Assembly: GCA_039881045.1 (NCBI GenBank)
Contig: JAYWVB010000013.1
Span: 434,001-498,000 of the forward strand
Reading direction: 5' to 3'
Source: Chaetomium olivaceum
Taxonomy: Eukaryota; Ascomycota; Sordariomycetes; Sordariales; Chaetomiaceae
Length of the DNA stretch: 64,000 nucleotides
Shown: positions 1-9,468 of the stretch, piece after piece
How positions within the stretch are numbered: position 1 is the first letter of the stretch
How the letters are laid out: the number at the start of each line of letters is the position of its first letter
The notes under the pieces: model-generated
Database searches by the model: none
The model's input: only the letters and a program-made list of their open reading frames with translations
Told to the model about the DNA's origin: nothing
Position numbers and translations under genes: made by a program

Positions 1-926
1 AGCAATGGAAGCGGGCTCAGCAAGCCGCAAGGCACCCGGTCTGTCACACACACCATACGGTCCGTGCCTGCCAAGATACCGGTAGGTAGGTAGTTTTGAA
101 TTTTGAACTTTGGTTCCTTCTTTCCGTTCCGTTGTGCCGCTCCGGCGCTCAGGAATCTAAGAGTGAAGGCGGGAAGGGGCAAGTTTCGAAGTGGTGAGCG
201 CGAGGCTTGAAATCAAATCAACCCCCCGCAAACTCAAAACAGTTACCTACTTCCCTACCTTACTTACTTAGGTACAGTACAATGTAGCACCTTCATCTGG
301 CGTCACCCCTAAACCGCCCAACTTGAGTTCTCAGCTCTAAGCTCTCACAAGTACTTAAAACGCTCCCAAGACGGCGCACTGAGTCCCGACTCCCAAACCA
401 GCTTTTCAGGTGCCAGTTCCGTCGCTACCCTGCTACCCGCAACCGCGGTGGCCCACGCAGCCAGAGGGCACAGCACTTGAAATGTCTCAAACATGATACA
501 ACGGCCGCGATGGCCAAAGCCGTGCCCTGTGTTGGTGGATGTGCAGTCGCTTACCTGCCTATTGGGGACGGCAAACCAAAACTACCTATGTGTCAAACCC
601 AGCTCTTCGGTTCCGGCCCTAAGGTTTCAAACGGGGACGCCCGGTGCCAACACCGGGCCAACATCACCCAACTCATGACCAGAGAGCTATTTTCGGATAT
701 CGGCGATGGGGGGGCAGCAACCATGATGAGGCTTGGTGCAGGAGCAATACTGAGCAGCCATGAACGGCCTAGTGGACTGGAAAATCACACCGGTGTTTAA
801 CAAGCATATAATAAGGGACGGACAGGCACCTCTAGACCACACCACAGCTTCCCCAAACGCTTCCATCATCACCTTCAAGCTCACCCACTTTTCACTTATC
901 ATTAAGCACCCCACACAAAACCAGTA
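1..926. other. Intergenic / 5' region, no gene recognised
   Basis: No convincing gene is visible. The stretch carries short TACC/GGTA-type motifs (around 80-95 and 255-285) that recur in other gaps of this window. Its second half is open in several frames, but codon use and composition give no support for coding. It probably contains the promoter of the gene whose ATG is at 1101. Confidence 0.5.
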
Positions 927-1066
927 CCAGCACCAGCACCAGCACCAGCACCAGCACCAGCACCAGCACCAGCACCAGCACCAGCACCAGCACCAGCACC
1001 AGCACCAGCACCAGCACCAGCACCAGCACCAGCACCAGCACCAGCACCAGCACCAGCACCAGCACC
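927..1066. repeat. (CCAGCA)n hexanucleotide repeat, about 23 copies
   Basis: An almost perfect run of CCAGCA units fills about 140 bases and ends some 35 bases before the ATG at 1101. All frames are open through it: Gln-His alternation on the plus strand, Cys-Trp or Val-Leu alternation on the minus strand. Openness here is therefore not evidence of coding. Its position suggests it lies in the 5' untranslated region or core promoter of the next gene. Confidence 0.9.
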
Positions 1067-1100
1067 ACAACTACCTCATACCACACCTCTATTCACAACC

Positions 1101-2623
1101 ATGCCCCCCAAACGTACGACCCCTACGCCTCCCCACCCTCCGAACGTTCCGCCAGGCCCACAAACCGACACGTCAAACAACATGCCCAATTTTACTCTAC
1201 GTCCCGCAAACCCGGTCAGGGGCGTTTCGCCAGGCGGGCAAACCGACACGTCAAATAACGTGACCAATCTCCTACGTCCAGCAAACCCAGTCAGGGGCGT
1301 TTCTCCAGGCCGACAAACCGACAAGCCGAGGACTGTGGTCCAGACTCCTCCCCACCAACCCGCCGTTTTGACAGGCACACAGCCCGGATCCCGCCCAGCC
1401 CTAGCGAGAGCAACGGGGGGCGGATCCACGGGCACGCATAGCGGCGGCGGCGGCGGCGGCGGCAGCGGGTTCACAGGCACGCGAAGCGGCGGTGGAGGCG
1501 GCGGCGGTGGTGGTAGTGGTGGCGGCGGCGGTGTGGTGGTGGCGGCGGCGACGACAGCGACAGCAACAACTTCCAGAGAATCTCTCTCTACGACTCATTC
1601 TTTCACACTCTGCCCTCCCTTCCTACGGCCGAGGATGCAAAGAAGTTCAATAACTCCTACTCCAGCGCCACAACCAGTTACATCGTCCCGCCCGCGTACT
1701 GGGAAGAGGTTCCCGTCGGCCATTACCTGCAAAAGGCCAGAGAAGCCCTAGAATTCCCGGACGCGAAGCAGTACTTGAGAAGGCGCTTCGACCTTGACCT
1801 TGATCCTTTGCTTCGCATGAGGGTGGAGGCTGACGTGGTGCGCTGGGGCGACGAGCACCTCGCCTACCACGTCAACCACGCTCTGTATGCTCGTTTTGGC
1901 CTTATCATGGAATCCTTCTCCGAGTACGAAGTTGATGAATGTCGCCCCGACAAGGTTTGGAGGCGGTGCCATAATACGAAAGACCACCAACATGAATGTG
2001 TTGCTCTCTTTGAGTCGAAGATCAAAAACGCCATTGAGAAAGACCAATTTGAAGCTGCCCAGCTCTTACCTGGTGAGGACCCCCAACAAAAGATCAAGGA
2101 CGCACTGGACGAAGGCTTGGAAAAGGGCACTCACTTCCAGGATAAATCGCTCAAGATCATGTGCCAAGCCGCCAAATACGCTCGAAACACGTATTTCAAC
2201 ACCAACTACGTTGCCTTGTTTGACTCAAACTACCTCTTCCTCTGTGTCTTCGGCCGGGGAGACCCTTCACAGCTCAGGGCGACATTGGTTCCTTGCCAGG
2301 GAAAGAACAACGTCAATGCTCGTAGGGCTTTGCTCGGCTGGTTGATCGAGGCGTGGGAGGAGGACCGCGAGGGCCAAAATTCACATGCCCCTCCACACCC
2401 TGGTGACAAGGAGAATCAGATAAAAGCCGCCGCGAAGAAGGCCGCCCAGCAACAGGCCGCCCAGCAACAGGCCGCCGCGAAAACGGCCGCCGAAGCGGCT
2501 TCCAGGGGACATGGCGATGGCTTCGCCTCAACGACGACAGAAGGCTCTGGCTCAAAGCCCACCAAGCCCACCAAGCCCACCAAGACGGTGAAGATTTCCG
2601 AGGAGAACAACAAAAGAAGGTGA
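1101..2623 (+). CDS. Hypothetical low-complexity protein, frame change in Gly-rich tract
   Basis: I do not recognise this family. ATG 1101 follows a typical fungal leader (CACAACC before ATG) and opens a Pro/Thr-rich then Gly-rich frame to 1751. It includes two near-identical copies of a unit ending in LRPANPVRGVSPG. A second frame, open from about 1517 to 2623, encodes a globular-looking segment (DSFFHTLPSL, then LRRRFDLDLDPLLRM), then Ala/Gln blocks and three PTK repeats. That part has strong coding character but no ATG until 1775. The likely protein starts at 1101 and moves to the second frame inside the GGC/GGT run near 1517-1570, through a one-base deletion or an unrecognised intron. I see no signal peptide or membrane segment. 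A shorter alternative is a protein starting at ATG 1775 (282 residues). Confidence 0.5.
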
Positions 2624-3709
2624 TCATCCTTCTGTCAGTATCGGCTGGACTCGGTGGTTCTTCTCGCCCATTTGTTTGGCGTGAGCGGGTTCTAAAGCTG
2701 GCATTTTATTTCTTCCTTTTCCTTTTTTATGTCTTCCGTCTTTCCTTTTTTTCACTCTTTCCTGTCCTTCCACTCCTTCTTTTCTTTACCCCCCCCCCCC
2801 CCCCCTTCCCCTCTTTCCTCGTTCTCTTTCTGTTCCCCACCTCGTTTCCCCTTTTCCTTTTTTGTTTTGTTTTGTTTTGGAATAGAAGAAAAGAGATTGA
2901 CAAATCGAGAATTACCATTGCTCACATTCAGTTGATTCCTAACTACCCAAGGTAATAGGAGTTCTTTCGGTGTTTGCCAGTACTCGCTCACTCATCGTCC
3001 CCTTTTTGACTTCAATCTTCCATTCCTGGAGAAATGGTTCATAATGTTGTTGTATGTACAAATGTTCTGGACACCAAGGCTACCTTTATACCAAATCTAT
3101 CGCCTTGTGATATAGGTACATACAATCAATCCAAGTGCTCCAAAGTTTGTGCAGGGCGAGGAATCGTGCGGAAGATGTATGTCAGACTCGGTGACCACCT
3201 GGCAGGCGTCACTGTAACGCTCTTGCGGGTGCAGATGCTCTGTTTGGTACATGCGTGGCTGGGTGGCACACGCTGGACCTTGCCAGTCATATAACTGCAT
3301 CTGGCACGGCGACGAACTTTCATGTCGGCATCCTCGGCACAGTACCATCCATTCATTCCCGTGGCGTCCTCGGCATCACCACATACCATCCTCCTTGAGT
3401 GCCTTCGTGGGCATTCTATGGAACGAGAATGCCCACGAAAAGTGGCCGTGTTGACTTTCAAGCCGTTTCTACCAGACGCAGCTTCTCCTCCAGCGCAGCA
3501 ATTTGCTGCATTGCCTCGCTTGTACGCTGATGCTCCCGAGTCTGCACGCTGAATCTGCTTCTTAGGGTATGTTTCTCGTGCTCTCCGATCTTTATTTACT
3601 TGCGTGGTATGTCCCTTGATGGATGCTTCGGGTCTTGAGAAAAGTCTGCCAAAGTCGCTTGTCTGTTAGGATAGCATGGGGGTCTCTGCTAAGCTGTTAG
3701 CTTTGTTTT
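2624..3709. other. Intergenic, C17 run and pyrimidine-rich tract
   Basis: The stretch holds a T/C-rich region typical of a fungal 3' flank, a run of 17 C (2789-2805) and a short TTTTG repeat near 2861-2879. I see no gene in it. Confidence 0.5.
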
Positions 3710-4223
3710 CTAAGGGCGGGGTTGGGGATCAGGAACAAACCGTGAGATTCCTCTAGCACCCTCGCTAGTAGAAAGGCGGCAGAAATCCGTTGGCAAACCG
3801 GCGGGACCAAGAGGGTCAGAGATGTAGAGGTCAAGTCGGCCGTCGGATTGCTTGACGAGTTTATCATCGTAAAAGGTCTCGAAGTAGTGGGCCAAGTATC
3901 TATGGTGCTATGGCCTCTAGATACCCATCCAAGAGGTCATCGTGGCGCTTGGATTCTGCATTGAGCACGCTCGATGTACTGAATAAGCTTTCTCTCCACG
4001 TGGCTTCGAGGCTCGCTCTACGCTCTACGAGATCTCGCCAACCAGGAAAGGTAGCGTAAAGCTGGTTTTGACAGCATGTAAACTGGAAAAAGGTAACACG
4101 CCTCCGTTCCAATTCAGCGTGGCTTTTAGCCGTATGCTGCTCAGTTTCGATGCGGTCCTCGTTGCGCGCATCAGCCGCCCTCGGCTCCATTACTTGGAAG
4201 GGTCGTGTGCTTAAGACGGACAC
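3710..4223 (-). pseudogene. Relic of an unrecognised protein-coding gene (two frames)
   Basis: Read leftwards from about 4193, the minus strand codes for a charged segment (ATG at MEPRAADARN, then WRDLVERRASLEATW, DDLLDGYLEA) that stops at 3900. The adjoining frame continues at once with YLAHYFETFYDDKLV and runs to 3710. The two halves read like one protein broken by a one-base shift near 3900. No family is recognised and no promoter or intron structure is visible. It abuts a 19-bp tandem repeat on its 5' side and an AT-rich patch beyond, as often seen for old mobile-element or subtelomeric gene debris. The coding status is uncertain. Confidence 0.3.
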
Positions 4224-4287
4224 TACACCTGAAGACGGACACTACACCTGAAGACGGACACTACACCTGAAGACGGACACTACACCT
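4213..4287. repeat. 19-bp tandem repeat, about four copies
   Basis: The unit GAAGACGGACACTACACCT occurs at 4231-4249, 4250-4268 and 4269-4287 with no mismatch. A nearly complete copy precedes it at 4213-4230. The perfect identity of the copies indicates recent expansion. A notably AT-rich segment (about 4290-4380) follows. Confidence 0.9.
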
Positions 4288-5270
4288 TAGAATGGATACT
4301 GATAAAAAGATAATATATATACTTTAAGAGTTAGAATATGTAGCACAGTCCGATAATGATAAGAAGGATATAATATCGTTTTGTCCCATAGGCACATCTT
4401 TTAGCGAAGGCAAGTTCTGCAACGGGACAACATTATCTCAGTGACTACGAGGATGGTGGCCGAGCGGTTCTGTGTCCTGCTTATTAGTATGGTATAAATG
4501 TGGTGGTCACCCTCCGCCTCTTGGCCACGGACCGTGACGCACGAGGCTACCAGATGTTTCCTCGCTGAAGCAAACCTTGAAGGACCAAAAGAATCCCCAA
4601 ATATGGTGTCGAATACCTGGCTGCTATTGCCTGCCATCACTTCAGGCAGAATATCAAAATAGGCGATGCCGGACTGAGTGGTAATCGTATTCGAATCGGT
4701 GGATCTTCAGTTCGTCGAGCTGCACCAGCTTTTCGTTGAGACGCGCACTCAGGTCCCACGCAAGGTCAGGCCATCAGTAGTGTAGCGCAAGCTGATGATA
4801 GATTCGGTTCCGCGACGGTGAGCGTCAACAATATATTCGACGATCGGTACCTATGCTCTGACGCAGACCCGTGATCAGGGGATGCGGGCAGAGCGGCGGG
4901 ATCCTGGAGTAAGGCCATGGCCGCACCCATCGTCTCCTTGGACGAACCGCACTACCGTCATTGCGGGAAGGAAATTTGTTGTAGTTGGTGACTCGACCGA
5001 TTGAATCGATTGTGATGAAGATTATCTTACTGCCGCTGTTTTTACCAAGTACCTATGTACAGTACATACATACAGTACCAAGCGCCTTCTTGAAGGTCTG
5101 AGCTCAGCGCTAGCTTTCAGGTGACATCATGATTCATGACCAAATAACGCAGGACTGACACCGAGAAGTTGTGAACAGCCTCCCATTTACAAGTGCACCC
5201 CAGCTCTTGCATCTATCTTCGGCTACGTACCAACCCGAATAAATCTATTGATCACATTTCCAGACCGAAT
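4288..5270. other. Intergenic, AT-rich patch and possible gene debris
   Basis: Positions 4290-4380 are AT-rich compared with the surroundings. A minus-strand stretch at 4401-4640 is open for 79 codons (SSQVFDTIFGDSFGPSRFAS near its start) and could be remnant coding sequence, but nothing ties it to a family. The final 250 bases should contain the promoter of the gene at 5271. Confidence 0.35.
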
Positions 5271-5610
5271 ATGCCGAGCAGCAAAGGCATCCCCACCGAC
5301 CCAGAACTCCGCGAGCACCTTAAAGAAGGTAAGGCGACCGTCCCGTACCTAGACAATAGGTAAAGAGCGTTATGAGTGTATTCTAACTGGGTTCCCGCCC
5401 TTATCAACAGAAATACAGCAAGAGCCCAACAAATCTGGGGATGGCAAGGGGCAGTGGGCAGCCTGGAAGGGGATGAAGCTGGCGAAGGAGTATGAGGCGC
5501 ACGGCGGGAGCTACGAGAACGATCCTGGGTCCAAGAACGAGCCGCGAAGACGGGTGCTCCCGTGGCCAAGAGCGAGAGCAAGAAGGGAGCATGAGGCGTT
5601 GGCAAGTTGA
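5271..5610 (+). CDS. Small conserved fungal protein with a one-base frame break near its C-terminus
   Basis: Exon 1 is 5271-5328 (donor GTAAGG at 5329) and exon 2 starts at 5411 after AACAG. The joined frame begins MPSSKGIPTDPELREHLKE and continues through NKSGDGKGQWAAWKGMKLAKEYE to GSYENDPGSKNEP. I recognise this from memory as a widespread Pezizomycotina small basic protein of unknown function. After the Pro codon (5542-5544) the current frame turns Arg-rich and stops at 5610. Shifting by one base there gives AKTGAPVAKSESKKGA and a stop at 5592-5594, which matches the expected family tail. One G or C therefore seems to be missing at about 5542-5544. There is no signal peptide or membrane segment. 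Function is unknown. Confidence 0.6.
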
Positions 5611-6259
5611 CCATCAAGTTGTGTTTGCCATTGTAGGAACCCGATTATTCGGGGTTAATGGCAGGCTCATTCTGGCAATCAGTGCCCCTGGGACAGTCAT
5701 CACACCGTCTAACACATTGCCAAGCGGAAGCAGTCGCCCAGAGGCTTGCAACAACGGTAAAAGGGACAATTCTCATGGTGGCTGGCTCGGAGATGTAGTG
5801 GGGTTTGGTGTTCTAAAGTGTGTTGAGAGTGTCAGTTATCTGAATTTCCTCTGGGGGACGCATTTTGTATAAGACAGTCCTGAGTTCCATGACGGCCCAA
5901 AGTGAGGGGGGCGTGCAGATGAATGGTCGTCATGTCTGCTTGAGAAGTCTACTGTCTACCTTACACAGTACGTTAAATCGCTTATCTTGGGTAGTACGTA
6001 GGCACAGTATCTATGTGCTGAGCCGACAACAATGCCAAGGACACGGCAGAACCGGCTGGTCGGGCATCTCAGTCTGTTTGAATGAAACAGTCAGGGAAAC
6101 ATTCGCTGATCAACACCGCAATAATGTGCTCCAAGCAGATTCCATGAGGTACCTACCCGAGTTCATTGTTCTCGGTGCGCTGCCACTTCTGCTTTTTCTA
6201 GGTGCTCCTTGCCCTTGGGTCGATAATTCTGATGGTAGAAGGGGTGCGTCCTGGTTGTG
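5611..6259. other. Intergenic, nothing recognised
   Basis: Open stretches occur on both strands, but none shows a recognisable protein, splice pattern or coding-like composition. Confidence 0.4.
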
Positions 6260-6610
6260 TGTCACGAATATGCCAACAGGTGGGGCCTCGGGGCGCGGGA
6301 CGCCCCGAGCTGGTCGCGATGAACGGACCAATCAAAGAAGAAAGGAGGTGATCAGTGAGCTCAGTCGCCAAGCAACTAGCAAGTGTACTGAGCACACTGA
6401 GCACAGGAAGAAGCATAACCAATCAGAACACAGGAATACAGGGAAGTGATCAGTGTGATCAGTGACCTCAGAAAGGAAGAAACACTGAGCACACTGAGCA
6501 CCCAGGAATTAGATAGTATATAGTCACTCGTTCTGGAGAGCTCTGGGAGTTCTCCAGTTAGCAATCACAACTACAGTTCGCTACAAGCTCGAGAGCCTAC
6601 TGTTGAGACA
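6260..6610. mobile_element. LTR-like sequence, possible solo LTR remnant
   Basis: The stretch starts TGTCACGA, contains a hairpin-capable CTCGGGGCGCGGGACGCCCCGAG block (6287-6309) and short GAGCACACTGAGCAC duplications at about 6390-6404 and 6487-6501. It runs through AGTATATAGTCACTCG and ends near TTGAGACA at 6603-6610. This architecture resembles fungal Ty3/gypsy LTRs with their U3/R segments. No internal retroelement coding region, primer-binding site or matching target-site duplication was found, so this is only a candidate. Confidence 0.3.
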
Positions 6611-7455
6611 AGTCTTTGTTGTGCACCTTTTGGCTGCACCGAACCTAGTACCTTTGCAAGACACCTTCAATCAGACTGAACCCTAACCGGACGAGGTCCA
6701 GGAGAGGTTCGTCACATTGTGCTCGGGCTAAGCGTTGGCCAAGTTGCGCACATCATCATATTGTTGTTGAATGAATGTTGCGACTGCCTGTGCCTTAATG
6801 GGTCGCTGGCTGGTTGTACTCCCGCTCTGTCACAACCGCTGGAAACAACTCGCCTGAAGCTATGGCGTCAAGAACGAATCTAGATAGTCTAGAATTCTCG
6901 ACGTCACAATACAAGTTTGGATAATCTAGATACCTTTGCCGAGGTGGAGAGGTGGCACGAGAAATAGTGTTCAGGGTGGGACTGGTAATGTGATGTATTG
7001 CAAAGCCCATCTTAGTTATCATTGTTATAAACTCCAAGATTCAAGTGAAGCCTACACGGTAAGGAAAGAAAATGGTCTAGATTACTCCGCTCCGCTCGAA
7101 ATGTATGCTGCCTGCATCTCTAGGCTACCTCCTTCTTCCACCTGGTCGACCAGAACGTAGCCGGCGTCTTAGGACACGGGATTAGTAAAATGATTATGGG
7201 TAAACACACAACACGCCACCTCTTCGCATTGACGGCTGCCTACGATACTATTTCGTCTGAAGTATGTATGTACAATGCTCAGCTGCGAGATTCCCGCTGG
7301 TCAGCTGCATCCCTGCGGCTTTCACCAGCATTGAAGCAACATGATCAATACATACCTAAAATGGTCTTTCTTTTTCTTTCATCCAACAAAACCTGGTCAA
7401 AAACCCATTCACCTCGCCTTCATCATATCAACCCCATGCATCGTTATCTCGCAAA
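6611..7455. other. Intergenic, nothing recognised
   Basis: No convincing coding region or RNA gene was found. The last 250 bases would be the promoter of the decayed gene at 7456. Confidence 0.4.
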
Positions 7456-8748
7456 ATGGCCCCCGAAGCTCCCAAACGGCACACGAGGAATAAGACGAAC
7501 TTGAACCCCGACATGGGCGGCATTTCCCACAGCCATCTTGGTGGCCTGCCACCCGTGTTGTTCGACATGAATTTATTCGAGATCAACGCCATCTGCGCCC
7601 TCGCCCAGTTTATCCCCACGGCTCGCTTCGTATACCAACGCTTCAGGGTTCAAAGGCGGGCCGTCCTTTTCCGGGTTATGCAAAACGAGCTGGGCCCGGT
7701 ACTAACTGACGCCAGGTTTCTCTTTGGTTTTCCTTACTCGCACCCCTCAGAACAGGTCTGGCATGTTAAAAGGCTGTCTGTTATGGCTAATATATACCAT
7801 CGTATGCTGCGAGACAGCACCGAGGATGTGATAGCATCACTGCAAGGCGATACTCTCCCCCTCTTCAAGGAGCCTGAGTGAGTTAAGGAGCCTCTGCCGT
7901 ATCCTTCACCAAATCAATCTCATCGCCGATATCTACGTCACAATACGGCTCCGGGCGTTCGACCTCCGGTGGGACGCCCCCGGGCCGCCACGGCACCCCT
8001 CTCGCCGCTAGAGCGGCAACGGCCCATACACAGCCTCTACCGCCGCCAAATCCTCAGTAACGCCTGGGCCGCGAACGAGCATCCCCGGAACTGGACCCAG
8101 GCGGGACGAGCGGCCATCAGCAACCCCAACGCGTTTCAAGGCCAAGTACTAGGCTTGTTCGGTACGCTCGAGCCCTGGGAGATGCAGCAGTTCGACCACG
8201 CACCCCTGCTTTGCGCTAGCGCACTACTCTCCGTGGACGAGGGCTGACCCCGACTCGGGCCAACGGCCCGCCCATCTCGTCCGACCAGTTCGCCCACCTG
8301 CTCGCCCACCTGCACCGCGAAGTGGCGCGGGAGCTGCCCTGCGGCGCTACGCGCAGGTATGACGAGTATGTTGATGCGGACCTGATGGCGCCCCTTCGGC
8401 TCGCGTGGCAGGTGGACCGCACCGCCGGCTTCCCGCGCGGCCCAGCTAGAGCGGACGGGGACGCATCGTGTTGTGCCCTATGTGGGAGACGGGCTCGATC
8501 TCGCCCCGTATGGGTGGCTGGACGCGCTGCGGGGGCGTGATGCTATGTTGTTCGGGGAAGGGCCGTCGGCGTTTTCTTGGCTCCGATCTCATGGGCAAAG
8601 TGACGGCTGGCCGTCGGACTTGCGCGGATTATCGGTGCTCTGGAGGCACGCTGGGTTTTGTTTGTGGGACCGGGAACGGGTCGAGGCGTTGAAGGGGCTG
8701 GGCATGTTTGGGGGGCAGCTGAATACCGGATGGGTTCTTGACGGCTGA
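7456..8748 (+). pseudogene. Decayed F-box-like fungal gene with four frame breaks
   Basis: A single protein can be followed along the plus strand only by changing frame four times. ATG 7456 starts a segment with an F-box-like patch (GLPPVLFDMNLFEINAICA) and LGPVLTDARFLFG. Near 7870-7880 it moves to the frame reading LCRILHQINLIADIYV. Near 8000 it changes to LYRRQILSNAWAA and FGTLEPWEMQQFDHA. At about 8240 it changes to FAHLLAHLHREVARELP. At about 8455 it changes to VVPYVGDGLDLAPYGWLDAL, finishing at 8748 with FCLWDRERVEALKG. The order and character match a large fungal family of F-box-like proteins of unknown function. Several breaks are not at homopolymers and no GT..AG introns would restore the frame, so I favour a real pseudogene. 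Sequencing error cannot be excluded. Confidence 0.6.
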
Positions 8749-9468
8749 ACAAGATAGTTGATGAGACGGAAGAGGAAAGAGTTTAGCTCTGATTGCTGTT
8801 CTAAAATCCGTCTTGCAGTTGTAAGGTAATTCACGTCAGCCGTGATATTTCCGACCCTACCATCGTAGACTTCCAAGAAACACTCCAACTAAAAACTGCC
8901 TCTAGGCTCCTTTTGCGGGCCGCGAAGCGGCGCAGCCCCCCTGCATTCGATGCTCAGCGCTTGGAGCAAGACGTTCTCATGCAGACCTACCCGTTTTGGA
9001 CATTTTGGGAGGGGGCCAACCATCAAAAGCCCAATCACGGACCAAGAGAATCATGCTCTGGAACCAACACAACCGCTGGCAGACTACCTAGGTATGGGCT
9101 ATGTCGCAACCCCTCCCCGGCCCGGTTTGCCAGCCCACCCTGTTCCTCAGCCTCATCGTTGCCACGGCATGTTTCGAGTTCTGCACTTGGTGCTGATTTA
9201 TGTGCCAGGCGGCGGCCTCCCAGGCTCCCCTTTGTCTTTTCTCCGTAAACTTATTAAATAGCAAAGCGAGGGAGCAAATGACACCTCCGTAACTACCTTA
9301 GTCCTCATTGGCTTTTTACGGTCTCATATTTCACCAAGTCAGTATTGACGTTCCACTCCTACAATCAAGTTTCTCGAATCAAGGCAACATCTAAAGGCTG
9401 CCATCAACCCGAGGTTATCCTGTTCTGTGATTCTCTTTGCATATAACTTTTACCGCTTCTTCCCCATC
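8749..9468. other. Intergenic, likely promoter of the large GTPase gene
   Basis: No gene was recognised. ORFs on both strands here lack coding character. Confidence 0.4.

Noticed and set aside
760..1263. Plus-strand ORF with long Gln-His alternation, and antisense Cys-Trp and Val-Leu ORFs
   Set aside because: Openness is forced by the hexanucleotide repeat in every frame; the flanks show no coding character and the real gene's leader overlaps it.
4213..4287. CRISPR array
   Set aside because: The units are directly adjacent without spacers, and the organism is a fungus; this is a plain tandem repeat.
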